Assembly (NCBI GenBank): GCA_905182985.1
Contig: CAJJDN010000050.1
Location: forward strand, 310,001-374,000
Source: Paramecium sonneborni
Lineage: Eukaryota > Ciliophora > Oligohymenophorea > Peniculida > Parameciidae
DNA length: 64,000 nt
Direction of reading: 5' to 3'
Shown here: in pieces, positions 48,419 through 61,312 of the stretch
Position numbering within the stretch: position 1 is the first letter of the stretch
How the letters are laid out: the number at the start of each line of letters is the position of its first letter
The notes under the pieces: model-generated
Told to the model about the DNA's origin: nothing
Databases searched by the model: none
The model's input: only the letters and a program-made list of their open reading frames with translations
Translations under genes and position numbers: made by a program

Positions 48419-49654
48419 TCATTTCATCAGAATTACGATGAAGATTATTATAATTATTGGCAAACTGTATAAAAGTTGTAATTTTGAGAATTTCTTCTCG
48501 ACTTGTTATTCAATTGTTTTTTTTGATACTTTTTGAGGGGAATTTTTATTAGTCATATTTGGAGTCACTAAATTAATGATATTCAAATATACAAAATTAT
48601 TGAATTGCAGAATTTAATTTTTCTTTTTTATCATTTGGTCTATGTTGTTGAGTTTGATTAGTTTCATTTTTCATTAGAACAGAAGTTTATATATTGTCTA
48701 ATGTTTTAACACAATCTGTAATTATTGATTTTTCAGTTACTTCACTCTATATTTTTAATATGAAAATATTACATCTGAAAATGCATTCTTTGAAATATCT
48801 GAATATTATGTCACATAACGAACTCCAGGTAAAGCTTTAAAAGAACCTTTTTTTTCATTAACCGTTATATCTGTACTTTTTTATTAAGGATCATCTTCTT
48901 TAAATATTTTCTGTCCCAATATCAATAATTTCAAATTCTAATTCTAAGATTTATGTTTTTTATCTGCTTTAAAAAATTTAATTGAAGGTCTAGTGATTCT
49001 TGATGGACCTTCATTAATTTATTCGAAATATTTTTTGAGTTATTAATTTAAGAAATGATAAATTTAATTAGCTGCAATTATTTTTGGTTTTATTTTTTCT
49101 TCTTCAATCAAAGATTAATCAAAGTTTTCACTTATATCAATAGATTTAACTTCTCGAACATCTTATTTTGAGTTTTATCCAGATCTTAAATGTAATAAAA
49201 ATGCGAATTATGCTTTTATCATTACTTAACTTAAAATCCCTATTAATAATGAAGTACTAGCAAACTTCATTGCTAATTATTCTTTCGCACTCATCATTTA
49301 ATTATTTATTTCATGCTCATGAATATCATGATTATGTCCTTATGTCATTTATTACTATTAAGAAAACTCAGAATCCAATAAACTTACTTATTGAGAAGGA
49401 ATATTAGTATTGTATATATAGTTTAGAACATTTAGTAAAACCTCGAATTAAATTGAATTGATTTTTTTATTAATTATTAAACTAATTCTTCTAAACGTCT
49501 TTGATTATAAATGTTTTTTTTTGAGAATTCCAAAGTTCTAAGTTTGCTTTTTTCTAAATAACTGGAATAAAATATTATTAAAAGAGTTTTACCTGATTTT
49601 TAAGTTTTGATTATATTGTAAAATAGTGAAATATCTACGAACATGTTTATTCAT
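48419..49654 (-). CDS. Protein with C-terminal membrane anchor, function unknown
   Basis: About 370 residues if introns of 31, about 41, 26 and 25 nt are removed. Start MNKHVRRYFTILQYNQNLK; a central hydrophobic segment (LAMKFASTSLLIGILSQVMI) preceded by a His-rich stretch (GHNHDIHEHE); an acidic/Gln helix (IYHFLNQQLKKYFEQI); then LPGVRYVTQYSDIS and a final single hydrophobic span (SLPIIIIIFIVILMK) typical of tail-anchored proteins. The second intron (41 nt, GTT start) is the weakest call. An alternative is that this is the C-terminal part of the upstream cNMP protein. The mid-section pattern faintly recalls the peroxin PEX3, but not enough to assign. Confidence 0.5.
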
Positions 49655-51876
49655 AATAGATTTTAAGACTAGACAAGAAGCTATGGAACATTTTGGTTAA
49701 AATTTAACACTTTTCTTTTTTGTTGGAGGTGTCAAATATTACATTTAAACTTATTAAGGTTTATTTATAATAGGGATAGAAAGAGTATTTTATGTCTTTG
49801 TTAAAAGCAAAACATCGAAATAATGTTATAATCTCATAGATTTGACTTTATGACAATATCCAAGTATTTTATGAGTAGCAAGAACTATTTTTAATTATGT
49901 AAATCTCATGGCTAATTTACAACTTTAATCATCTCTCATTTCAGAATACACCTTTAATGTTGCTTTGACAGCAGAGTTTCTAGAAGAACTTTAACTGCTC
50001 ATGCTTAATAGCTAATGTTAATCTGGATTAGTTTTATTTCTTCGTTCAGCAAAATTCATAATAATTTATATTTCAATAATTAAGGATACTTTTTTGGTCT
50101 TGCTATCATCTTACAGCTATGAATTCTTCTGTTTTGATATCTATCTGAGAATTAATTGGAATTGAGAGGACTATTGGATCGTAATTTATTAATTTCGGTA
50201 CTATTATTTCTGAAATTAACTAAACTATGTTACTTTTAATCAAAACTAGTTTATGTTTAAATTTATGATCTTCCCTGTTCTGTTTTCATTCTAAAATAAG
50301 ATTATTAAGTAGGTAATCTTGATGTAAAATGATCATTGCTACTATTTTATATATTAGTAGATCCCTATGCAAATAGATTAACAAAAGAGAATGAACTTTT
50401 TTTAAGATCATTTAATTTAAAACTCGAATGTTATTGAACCTAATCATTTGATTTGAACAAGTCTGAAATAGTAGTAGATAAAAGTGTTCCTTCTCTCATT
50501 GTTTATGGTTAGACTCTCTCTCTTTTCTTGTTTTATTTAGTTAATTATCTACAAACCCTATCTCTAATTGATAGAACTGAATCTTTGTCCATCGGAAAAA
50601 TATTTAGATTTTTGAATCCACCCTAATTGGATATAAAAAACCTACTCTTGATTAATTTATTTTGTTATTGTATTCTGTAATCCCAATTATACTTAATGCC
50701 TTAGGTGAATGCGATCTAATATCTTAGGTTTTTGTCTTTATGGTAGTATGAAATATTTCTGTTATAGTCTTTCTCTCAACCTTTTACTATTTCTTCTATA
50801 TTAGTTCTGGCTTATTAATAAAATTATTCATTATCATCTCATATCTTGTTTTCATATATTCTTTCAACAATTAAGATTTCTCTTTCAAAATTTTACAAAT
50901 TTCTGGAAAGTTTCTTCTTATCTAATTAAACTCTTCAATTTATATATAATATGCAACTGTATTGTCAGCACATTAACATGTAGATTATCTTATTTATTAA
51001 TCAACTAATATTTAAATATTCAATTTACGTATTTCTTCTTATCCAACCCAACTATTGTCACTTAATTAACACAATGTAATTCTCACCTTTCCAATCTTTT
51101 TTATCAATTCAACTCTCCCTTTATATATTAGCATAAAAAACTTAGATTCTTCCCCATCCTTCCATAATATACTTTAAGGAGCAAATTCAATCTTGTGCAT
51201 ATATTGCATAAATTTCGTTATTACAAATTTACTATTATTTGGCAGCATTCTCATAAAATAATCAACATTGTTATTCATATCCTAAAGTGATTTCTCACAA
51301 ATTTATTTGTATTCTGATTTATTCATTGTGATTACATGAATATCATCAGACAATACCAATATACTTGCAGTTCTTGGTTTATCTGTATATAATGATACAT
51401 CACCAAATGTTTAACCTCCATAATAAGTATAAATCTGAATATCTTTATATATTAAATACCTTTTAATATAGACAAACACCTCCTTCAAAATATCGATTTG
51501 ATATTAACCAAGGATCTTCTCCTTATGCTAATAACAATTCCATATCAATTGTACTCTACATTTTTTTACCCTTCCAAACATTACTCCAAGGTTCAGCTCT
51601 ATTTGTTTCTATTAAATAATCTCTATCTGTTTCAACATCATGATTTCCTTTAGGTACTAATACAGCTACGTTTCCCTTTAGAATCATAAAAAACTTATCT
51701 CCATAATCACCATAATGGAATATGATTTACCCCTTCTTATAATATTCATAAGTCAAAGCTCTTCCAGCATACATAATAAAATCCCTTAAACTTGAACCTT
51801 CAGGACAATTCTTCTTAAAAAATTCAATAGCCATTAAAGAATCAACAATCTGTGCCATTTGTGATTCATTACTCAT
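49651..51876 (-). CDS. Tandem cyclic-nucleotide-binding-domain protein
   Basis: 707 residues with introns of 25, 23, 26 and 28 nt. cNMP domain 1 (about 35-180): IIFHYGDYGDKFFMILKGNV, then GGQTFGDVSLYTDKPRTASI, which is the phosphate-binding cassette (canonical FGE(L/I)AL-RAA), and DIHVITMNKSEY. cNMP domain 2 (about 220-340): FAPQSILWKDGEESKFFMLI and GRVELI, with a degenerate cassette (SWVGQEE). The remaining 350 residues are basic and Ser/Gln/Asn-rich. No kinase, channel or dimerisation/docking sequence (RRxS pseudo-substrate) was seen, so it is not a standard PKA regulatory subunit. Domain 1 has D and T in place of the usual E and A, so ligand binding needs testing. The C-terminal boundary with the next gene is uncertain. 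Confidence 0.75.
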
Positions 51877-52112
51877 TTTTATAAACGTTTAAAAACTCTA
51901 TAATGCTGGAATCAATTGTATTTCTATTTTCTCTCTCTATTCTTAATCATTATTCGATAAGAAATTGATTGATGATCTTACATTGGCTGATGATCTGTCC
52001 ATTCAGCTTTTACACAGTTAATAAATTATAAAAATATTAATTAGTAAAAACAGTTTCTAAAGATAACAATAATTTGAATGAAATTGATAAATTTACTTTA
52101 TAAATAAATTGA

Positions 52113-53942
52113 TCAATTTTTTTTAAAATCGGTGATAGCATCAATAAAGTTTGGAAAATCATCTTTATGAATCTCAATAACAGAGGTTTCAAAACTGTCT
52201 TGTCTAAATTACAGATTCAATTCTTGAACTTTTCTAAGGAAATATTATCCAAATTAACTGAAATGATAAGAATGAATAGTATATACTTTTTTTCTTAACC
52301 ACTAAAACTCATTCCACCAACAACACCAACAACCATAAATAGCTCACCCAATTAATTTACTAAAATAACTGATTTATTTGATTATTTGTATCCTTTTTCT
52401 TTATATATATCCATAAGTAAAAGTGCCAATTTTTGTAAGCTTTAAGGATGTTAAAAGAACTTCTTTTGTTAAGGACTTTCATTTTTTAAGATTCCATATC
52501 TGAAATGTTTACATGGATACAATTCATTATTTTCTATAAGATTATTAGCTTCGTCAACAAGAGCAGCTTAAAATTCTAAAGCCATTTGAACTCCTTGTTA
52601 AAATAAATCATCAGATTTACTAAAAAAATAGATAATAAAGTTATACCTTCCTAAAGTATCTAAGGCACAAAAGAAATTCTAAAATCTAGCTGCAGTTTCA
52701 GATGTTTTCAACTTTTCAATAACCTCAGAACACTAATGTTACATTAATTATTTAGATAACAAAGCTTAAGGATATTCAAGTATTGCATTAACAGCATAAA
52801 CCATATCACTGGCAGCAATTTAAATTTTAGTATCAGATTAACGAACAAAAGATCTATAAAGGATATCATCCATTTAAAATTTGGATGCCACTTCTGCAAT
52901 TTAAGATTTCAATATATTTTTGAATTTTTAATTCATGTATCTAAAATCCTATTTTGCTTCATTTAATGGAATACCTAATTTAGCCATAAACTCTTCTAAT
53001 CTTTTATTATCCCTATCCTTCCATAATTTAAGTTTAGTACCAACATAAGAGGAGTAATACATAGAATTATAAAGGGATTATTATCTCATAAGAAGGAATT
53101 TGTATTCATTTTCAATAAAGACTCCTCCAATTTTTTTGTTATCTCCTTAAGTTTCTTCATAATGAATATTCAATCTGATAACTTCATTCTGTAATTCTTC
53201 AAAGATGATATCATAATTCTTTTAGTTTAATCTCATATGAATATAAGCATCTGTTAATCCAAGAATGGCATACCATAAATGATCATTACAATCATGATTC
53301 ATTTATTAAGCCAAAGTATATACAACTGTAGAACTTGGTCTACTGTAATAGGTTCCTTAACTGTAATAATCTTCATGCATTTAGATGAGTTATTTGCGAA
53401 GACTTCTTTATAATTTTAACTATTATTTTCTTTATATTTATGATGAATGTGATCCTGAATCATCTTCTTCAAGTGAATCTTCATCTTCTTCACTCATTTC
53501 TTTGATTTCTTCATCTGGACATTTTTCTAATTATCCCATTCCATCATCAATTATATATATACTTTTCTCATTATTGACATTGTTATGATTGATTGGTTTA
53601 TGACTGTCAAATAAAAAGAACTTAACATCTCCTTTGACAAACTCACTCATATCATATACATTTCCACAATTCAATAATATTATACTCTTATACATATTTC
53701 CACATTTTTAAATAGCCTCAGTCATCTCAGAATATCCTGTCACTGGAATCATTCGAAATTGTAGATTCTCTCTATTCAATAAGGACTATTCTTATCTTTT
53801 TTATGATTACTGTCAAAATTCTTAATGCACATATTGCATCTACATCCAATGATACTATTATGCATACAGATGTCTTCCCAAATTCACTTCTCTTTAAGAT
53901 TTTTTGAAAGCATTCCTTTATATTATTTAACAGGATTTTCAT
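52113..53942 (-). CDS. CDC45: CDC45 replication initiation factor
   Basis: 582 residues; introns of 25, 27 (52620-52646) and 29 nt. CDC45 joins MCM2-7 and GINS as the CMG helicase at replication forks. Family features in order: N-terminal DHH-like motif CIIVSLDVDAICALRIL, RMIPVTGYSEMTEAI, ILLNCGNVYDM, FFLFDSHKPINHNNV (DSHRP motif), an acidic loop (EEIKEMSEEDEDSLEEDDSG) as in all CDC45, then TVVYTLAQQMN, NDHLWYAILGLTD, KLGIPLNEAKQDFRYM, RSFVRQSD, and C-terminal VILVNQLGELFMVVGVVGG. Length equals yeast and human CDC45 (about 570-650). Expected in the nucleus. Confidence 0.95.
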
Positions 53943-54160
53943 CAAAAAAGGAGGGAATTTTTCTTAATATATTATATTATTTTAACAAATAAATAATTTG
54001 AATTTATTTCTATTATGTTCATTCTTTTATTGTTCTATCCATTATAATATCAATATATATACACATCTCAATAAACAAGATTATTTTATTGCCTCTTTTA
54101 CATCTAATAGACCAGTATAATATAATATTAAATTAATTAAATATTTTAAAGTAAGAGAAA

Positions 54161-57100
54161 ATGAATTTAATTCAATTTGATACTCTATGTCATGATTGTT
54201 GTTATTCTTAAACAGTCGAAGTACTCTACATTTTTATTGCTTTAGAAAAAATAAATAGCCGATTAAACAATTTATCAATGCATAGAAGATATAAGAAATA
54301 TTGATGGGTTATATTAAATTATTACTCAAACTCAGTCTGGTTCTACATTATTTGTTATATCTGAATTCATAGCTAAAATTATAGTTTCCGAAAGATAATT
54401 CATAGGATTTTAAGTTCCTGAGCTTACTTCTTAAGAAATTCAAATTATTGTAGGATAATGTTATACAGCTGATGAAGTCTAAATCTTATATTAAAAATGT
54501 AGAGTATATGAAACTTTAGTAACTTTATTCTGTCAAACTTTATTAAGAGAATTAGCAACTCATGAATAAAACTCTATATGTAATCTTGTAGGATTATTAA
54601 TTCAATAAATAATGATGTTGAGTGGAACATAATTTATGAAATTTTAAGATAGACTTAATATATTTTTTGAAGGAAATTAAATCTATAATCTTAGTATTGG
54701 TTTGAAATTGATACAGAATGTGATTCAATGTCTATAGTAATATTCATCATATGATTCTTATGTTTCTTATAGAAGGATTATGTTAGGATTCCAGAATTAA
54801 GAAATTTTTAATTGTTTTGAGATAGTTTGTAGAATTGTAAAAAATAGTCCTCCTTAACTTTATAAATAATCTTTAAGTACATTAAAGGACATATTAATGT
54901 TTAATTTTAATGTGAGTTATTTTGAATTGGAATCTGATTTTGATCCAAATGATTAGAATAATGTTAGTGTAAGAATAGATCTATTACTTATAGTTTCCAG
55001 ATAGATTTGCAGAATATTTTACAGATCAATAATTTTTAGAATTACTATTTAAGTTGGTGGAGACTTATTGCAATAAAGATAGTTCTTTGGCTTTATTAGC
55101 TTTGAAATCATTAAAAAGAATGGCATCATCAAAAAAGAAGATTTTTCGAAATAAAGATAAAAAGAGATACTTTGCAAAAGAATTGTATGCAGGTTGTACA
55201 AATTTATTTTTAAATGTATAATCAACAAATGAAGAAATCATAAGTGATATATTGGAGTTGAATATAAAATTAAATAATTGTTTTGGTTTAAGATAAATAA
55301 GATTTGATTATGCTTTTAGTTAGAAATGGCTTTAATATTTATAATAATTTTGTATTCAAATTTTACAAAAATAGATGAAAATAAAAGATCCTCATATGTA
55401 CTAAATGATAGAATTAATGAAGAGATTATTAAAATTCAGAACAGATTTTAAATTGGATACAATATTTAAAACTTCAATATCTTAAACAGTAAATGAAGTA
55501 GGGAAGTCTATAATACATCTATTATTGAATTCTTAGAATTCATTTTTTCAAGGTTATACTCCTTAAAATCATAAGAAATTGAAGAATACTCTAAAAGAGT
55601 TTTTTGAGAATTTATTTCCAATTTTAGATGTTGATTTGGGGAATCATATAAAGATGATATATCATTCATTCAAGAATGCAGCATAAGATTAAGACAAATT
55701 CATAATAGAATTAAGTTTAATAAATTATATTGTAATAAATCCATTGATATTGAATAATTCTACTTAAGATATGATATAATTGATTTAGACTATAATAAAG
55801 GATTCTTTATAATTCTTATCAATACCTAATATAAATCTGCCACCATTAGTGATAATGTCAACAATGTCATTGGCTGATAATTTATTTTAGTTTGCTTTAA
55901 GTGAATCAGATGACTCTATAGGGAGATAAAGATCTAATAAGATCTTCTTTGATATTTGTCTCAAACCTATATAAACGTAACCTTAATAGGCAACTAATCA
56001 ATTATTATAATATATAGCAATGCAATTATAGATTCAAAATAAGGAGATAATTGAATATGCATTAATAATAATGAAAGAAACTGTTGTGAGATTGAAACAT
56101 CATTTATATAGTGAATCCTTCTAATAATCAAATGTAGTCAATTAAATAAAAAATGTGTTACTGAATCTTAAGAATTCTGCATTGTAATAGGAATAATTTT
56201 TTAGTTGTCGTACTTTGGCATCAGAAATCATATCAATTCTTTTATTCGATTCAGCTTTTGAAAATTATATAGAATCAATAGTATAATTGAATTAATTATT
56301 AACTATTTAACCTACATCCTAATCAATTCAAATTTATTTATATGAAATGCTTGGTTATTTTAAACATGTTGATGTTAGTAAGATTTTTAGATTATTGATC
56401 AAATAACATTTATTAAAAATCTCTGATTTAACTAGATTTATTTTAATTGAAAATCCTCAATAATTCTAACTTTGTAAATTATGTCTTAAATTGATGGTAG
56501 CCATGACAGAGAATAAGAGTCTTAGATTTCAATATCATAGTTCATCTATTGTTTAAATTGAATTGGTTAGAACATTTTAAGGAATTCTAACAAGTTATGT
56601 TTAACATCTAACTATAGCAATTTAAGATGAAAAAGTTAAATCAGAATATTCTTCATAAATCTGTAGATTAGTTGGATTAGTCTACAAAGTAATGAATAAC
56701 ATTCTTAAAGGTAAATATATATCTTAAGCTTGTTAATTATTATTTGCAGATCGAAAATATTCAGATTTATTAATTGCTATATTAGATATCTCATATAAAA
56801 TATCTAATTATATGATGGTAATCAATTCTTTACTATAAATAGCTTTACAATAAAGCCTGTTTATAAATGATTCAAGTTCTTCAAGTTGTTAGTTCATAAT
56901 AATTATAACTATTTGAATTAAGTCCATAGTCTTTATCCATAATGTTGAGTATAATAGAAAATCTATAGAAATATCTATTGCAACAATAGTCTTAAGAATA
57001 CAAAACATAAAAATGTTCATCATACCATTAACCAGCAAATAAAATATCATTAGATTAGACAACAGATATAGTTATTTGTACTTTAGAATTCGTTTCTGAA

Positions 57101-57442
57101 GAATAGTAACTTACATAATTAGGAGTCATTCAATCTTTTGTCTTACCTCTTGATTCAATTATAGATAATATCTTAAATGATCTAATTATTTGCTTGATCT
57201 AAGCAAAATGTTCTTAGGAGACATTCAACAAAATTAATCGATAACTATTTGCAATTATGTGTACATATTATCAAAATTTTGTTAATGTTTTAAGTAAACA
57301 ATTTGTCAAATCTGAATAACAATTAAATTAAGCATTGATTAATGTTTTAACCAAAGATCTAGAACTCAAAATCAAATAACAAAATTAAGAATAGTTTAAA
57401 AAAAATATGCCTTCGTTTTTATCTTAATTTGGAATTATATGA
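54161..57442 (+). CDS. Exportin-7-like importin-beta-family karyopherin
   Basis: About 1,070 residues; introns include a 25-nt one after CYSQTVE and a 25-nt one before FPDRFAEYF, with at least one more near 56.9 kb. Start MNLIQFDTLCHDCCYSQTVE followed by AEKQ-type HEAT helices. Exportin-7 (RanBP16) features: LFVISEFIAKIIV, the mid-region QEIFNCFEIVCRIVKNSP, NVSFPDRFAEYFTDQQFLEL (equivalent of the VQIPTSWR..F.D motif), SLALLALKSLKRMASSKKKI, and a C-terminal helix ETFNKINRQLFAIMCTYYQN. The whole protein is helical HEAT-like solenoid. It should carry cargo between nucleus and cytoplasm with Ran-GTP. Exportin-4 is the main alternative. Confidence 0.75.
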
Positions 57443-57480
57443 GAATATATTTTATTTTGTTATTAAACATCTTCATTTTC

Positions 57481-57822
57481 ATGAACAAAAGATTTAACAC
57501 ACAATATCCCATATCTCCTCCTATGAATGATATTTCCAATTTATACAAAAGAATCAGAATAGAAGAATAATTATAATTGTTTGATCAAGTCATCAAGAAA
57601 GTTAAAATTAAGAAACTCATTCTTTAATAACCATAAAATAAAGAACCCTTCTTAGTTTAAGCTAAATCCATTTAACTTAAAACTGAACGAACCCTTTCTG
57701 TTCGCTCACCTAGAATTCCATAAAAAATTAAGAAATAAGTTCTTCCTTAACTTGTTAAATAAAAGCCTTCTATTTCTGGTTGGGAAGTCAATATGCACAA
57801 TGATTTTTAAATCTATTATTGA
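57481..57822 (+). CDS. Small basic protein, function unknown
   Basis: 113 residues, intronless. Starts MNKRFNTQYPISPPMNDISN, then a helical IEEQLQLFDQVIKKVKIKKL and a Ser/Pro/Lys region (TERTLSVRSPRIPQKIKKQV). The mixture of basic patches and Ser-Pro sites suggests a phospho-regulated disordered protein. It lies 38 bases downstream of the exportin stop on the same strand, with an own ATG. Confidence 0.62.
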
Positions 57823-58868
57823 TTACATATATTTTATATTAACATCTCTTTCATTTCTCTAAATCACCACAGCATCTTTTATTTTATCAAACTTTTCTTC
57901 AAATAAAAAGGCTGTTTGGTTATGAATATCCTAAAACTATTATCTAAAAAACAAAAAACAATTAAAACATTTATAATACTATCTATAAATATATTTCAAA
58001 ACTATTTTCAAGTTGTAGGATATACTTTTCTAATTGAATGATCCATAAATTTTAACGGTTTTTTTCATCTTACTACTCCTTCTTCTTATCCTTACCATAA
58101 AAAATTTTATAAACCATTGCTTAAAGTTCCTTAATTTTCTAACTAATTTACTAACATAATATATATAACTTTTATTACCGATATCTCAAATTGTATTTTT
58201 TATGTTTATTTTTACTATCCATTCGAATTTTATCTATCTTCTTTATGAATATAGCTTATGATTCTCCTTATTCAATACTTTAATCTATATATTCTATTAA
58301 ATACTTTCTTATTATTTTTTTAAACTTATCTATTTATATATTTTTCTATTATTAAATTGATAATTCTTAAAAATGTTATTATTTACATATAGTATTTATA
58401 TATATCTAATTGTGGAAATCTAAGAATTATTTACTCATTTTATAGTTAAAGCTTATTCAAAGTTACTAAATATTCAATATATTTTATTTATTTCTATTTT
58501 ACTTATGCTTTTTCATTTAATTATTATTGTATCACTCTTGAAAAATCTTTTATTGATATATATTGTGTATTTCAGAAATAGTAACTAATTTTACTACTAA
58601 TTCTATATATTAATTCAAAACTATAAGTTTATCTTTCAAAAATTTATAATTTTCAATAAAGATAAGATGTTGATATTGAATTTGAAAATAATATTTCAAG
58701 GGCCAAAAAACTAACTTACAAGAAAGATCTCTTTATTATTATTGTCTTACAAATGAATTATAGAGATTTATATTAAATTTTGTTTAAGTGAACCCTTTAA
58801 GTTATAATTGTATATTAGACTTCATTCTTTTTAATAATTGAATTTCCATTTAATTATATATGTATATA
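57823..58868. other. AT-rich non-coding; contains repeat copy 1
   Basis: No gene-like frame. From 57881 onward it is identical to 59051-60038 and ends at the scaffold gap. Confidence 0.6.
57881..58868. repeat. 988-bp direct repeat at gap, copy 1
   Basis: Identical as far as seen to 59051-60038 (offset 1170), with a run of N between. As at 14785, this looks like unmerged overlapping contig ends rather than a biological tandem duplication. Confidence 0.92.
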
Positions 58869-59050
58869 NNNNNNNNNNNNNNNNNNNNNNNNNNNNNNNN
58901 NNNNNNNNNNNNNNNNNNNNNNNNNNNNNNNNNNNNNNNNNNNNNNNNNNNNNNNNNNNNNNNNNNNNNNNNNNNNNNNNNNNNNNNNNNNNNNNNNNNN
59001 NNNNNNNNNNNNNNNNNNNNNNNNNNNNNNNNNNNNNNNNNNNNNNNNNN
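58869..59050. other. Scaffold gap, 182 N
   Basis: Unsequenced gap. Frames crossing it are artefacts. Confidence 0.99.
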
Positions 59051-60038
59051 ATTTTATCAAACTTTTCTTCAAATAAAAAGGCTGTTTGGTTATGAATATC
59101 CTAAAACTATTATCTAAAAAACAAAAAACAATTAAAACATTTATAATACTATCTATAAATATATTTCAAAACTATTTTCAAGTTGTAGGATATACTTTTC
59201 TAATTGAATGATCCATAAATTTTAACGGTTTTTTTCATCTTACTACTCCTTCTTCTTATCCTTACCATAAAAAATTTTATAAACCATTGCTTAAAGTTCC
59301 TTAATTTTCTAACTAATTTACTAACATAATATATATAACTTTTATTACCGATATCTCAAATTGTATTTTTTATGTTTATTTTTACTATCCATTCGAATTT
59401 TATCTATCTTCTTTATGAATATAGCTTATGATTCTCCTTATTCAATACTTTAATCTATATATTCTATTAAATACTTTCTTATTATTTTTTTAAACTTATC
59501 TATTTATATATTTTTCTATTATTAAATTGATAATTCTTAAAAATGTTATTATTTACATATAGTATTTATATATATCTAATTGTGGAAATCTAAGAATTAT
59601 TTACTCATTTTATAGTTAAAGCTTATTCAAAGTTACTAAATATTCAATATATTTTATTTATTTCTATTTTACTTATGCTTTTTCATTTAATTATTATTGT
59701 ATCACTCTTGAAAAATCTTTTATTGATATATATTGTGTATTTCAGAAATAGTAACTAATTTTACTACTAATTCTATATATTAATTCAAAACTATAAGTTT
59801 ATCTTTCAAAAATTTATAATTTTCAATAAAGATAAGATGTTGATATTGAATTTGAAAATAATATTTCAAGGGCCAAAAAACTAACTTACAAGAAAGATCT
59901 CTTTATTATTATTGTCTTACAAATGAATTATAGAGATTTATATTAAATTTTGTTTAAGTGAACCCTTTAAGTTATAATTGTATATTAGACTTCATTCTTT
60001 TTAATAATTGAATTTCCATTTAATTATATATGTATATA
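59051..60038. repeat. 988-bp direct repeat at gap, copy 2
   Basis: Second copy of 57881-58868. Sequence continues past it into the unique region upstream of the next gene's stop. It has no coding content. Confidence 0.92.
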
Positions 60039-60133
60039 TAAACATGTTAATAAATTAAATTTAGAAAAATAAATTATTGATATTAAAAAGATTGAATGAA
60101 TAATATATATAAAAATAAAGTATGTGTAATAAA

Positions 60134-61066
60134 TCAAAATTGACAACAACCAGATCCACAGCAATTTCTATTTTTTTCTATAATGCTTTTTTCCATATGT
60201 TCTTTGTTTAATTCATGTTATCGAGTTTTGAGATTTGTCTTAGCTTTACTCATATTTCTTTATTAAGAAATGTGACTCTCTCTAAGACTGTCTATACTAA
60301 CATCTAAGGATTGTTTTCTTAAATTTTGTAATTTTTTATATTTCGGAGCATTTTAAGAAAGACGCTTAGCTCCTTGGTTTTGTTCTGAATCACCAATTGA
60401 ATTTTAAGCACTGTGTTTACTTTAAAGTAAATTTTCGTTGAGGTGATTGGACATGGACTTATCAAATATATAATATAAATGAATACTAATGGAGAATCCA
60501 AAATGACAAACTGGCCATTAGTTTTTTGTAAAGGAATATAAATGCTTTAAACAGAACGAGCTAAGTTTCTATCAGTAGAATTAGCAGTTATTGATGTATT
60601 TGACTATAATTATTCTATCCATTATCTTCTGAAAGAATATCGTTTTCTAAAAAATTCTCTAAATAAAAAACTACTTCATAAGCAATTTAATAATGGATTA
60701 TGTCTAGTAATTAATTTCATTATCATCAAAATCCTACCATTCACCAACTTCCCCTTCAGGAAGTCTGATGGGTACTCTTTATAAATTACTTTCATAGAAT
60801 TTCAAATATCCTAAAACAATGTCCCCAAATTATTGCATAGTAACTATTTCATAATATCGATATTTAATATCATGAATGAGAGAAGGATCCTCATTTTATA
60901 AATGTAAATTATTTGATCGATTCAGCCTAATACTCAATCTGTTTCTAGATTATAACCATAGTGAATGTTCTTAGCCAACTGTATCTAAAACAGCTTACAT
61001 GTCTGTAGCAGCACCCATTACATATATAAAATCTTTCCAGAGATCTTGAAAACTGATTTCTTACAT
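60134..61066 (-). CDS. Protein with Cys-cluster C-terminus, function unknown
   Basis: 291 residues, introns of 28 and 29 nt; start MQEISFQDLWKDFIYVMGAA chosen because the frame continues upstream of an internal Met-Gly. The N-terminal half is folded-looking (IKYRYYEIVTMQQFGDIVLG, LPEGEVGEWQDFDDNEI), the middle is IYIPLQKTNGQFVILDSPL, and the C-terminal 100 residues are Ser/Gln/Lys-rich helix ending NRNCCGSGCCQF. Four cysteines in the last eight residues suggest palmitoylation at the membrane, in the manner of some SNARE-like or Ras-like tails, though no CAAX box exists. A longer ciliate-type adaptor is possible; no family was recognised. Confidence 0.7.
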
Positions 61067-61312
61067 CTTTTCTGTTTATTTCAAATAATATTAATTATAA
61101 CCAAAAGACCCCTTCAAACATCAAAATTTGTTTCAATTTAAATTATGTTATTTTAAGATTCTTAAAAACCATTAAAATATTTTTCTTTTACTGTTCAGAA
61201 ATAAATTAGTATATTCATTAGTAATTATAAAACTTAGAGATTTTATGTAAATAATAAATTTTTTGATAAGAAGAGATTAAAAAATAATTAACCTAATTAT
61301 ATATATAAGTAA

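Noticed and set aside
48419..48556. Separate 45-residue tail-anchored micro-protein starting MTNKNSPQK
   Set aside because: A 26-nt and a 25-nt intron join it in frame to upstream coding sequence, so it is better seen as the last exon of the gene at 48419-49654.
58838..59117. Open frames running across the N gap
   Set aside because: Made of undetermined bases; meaningless.
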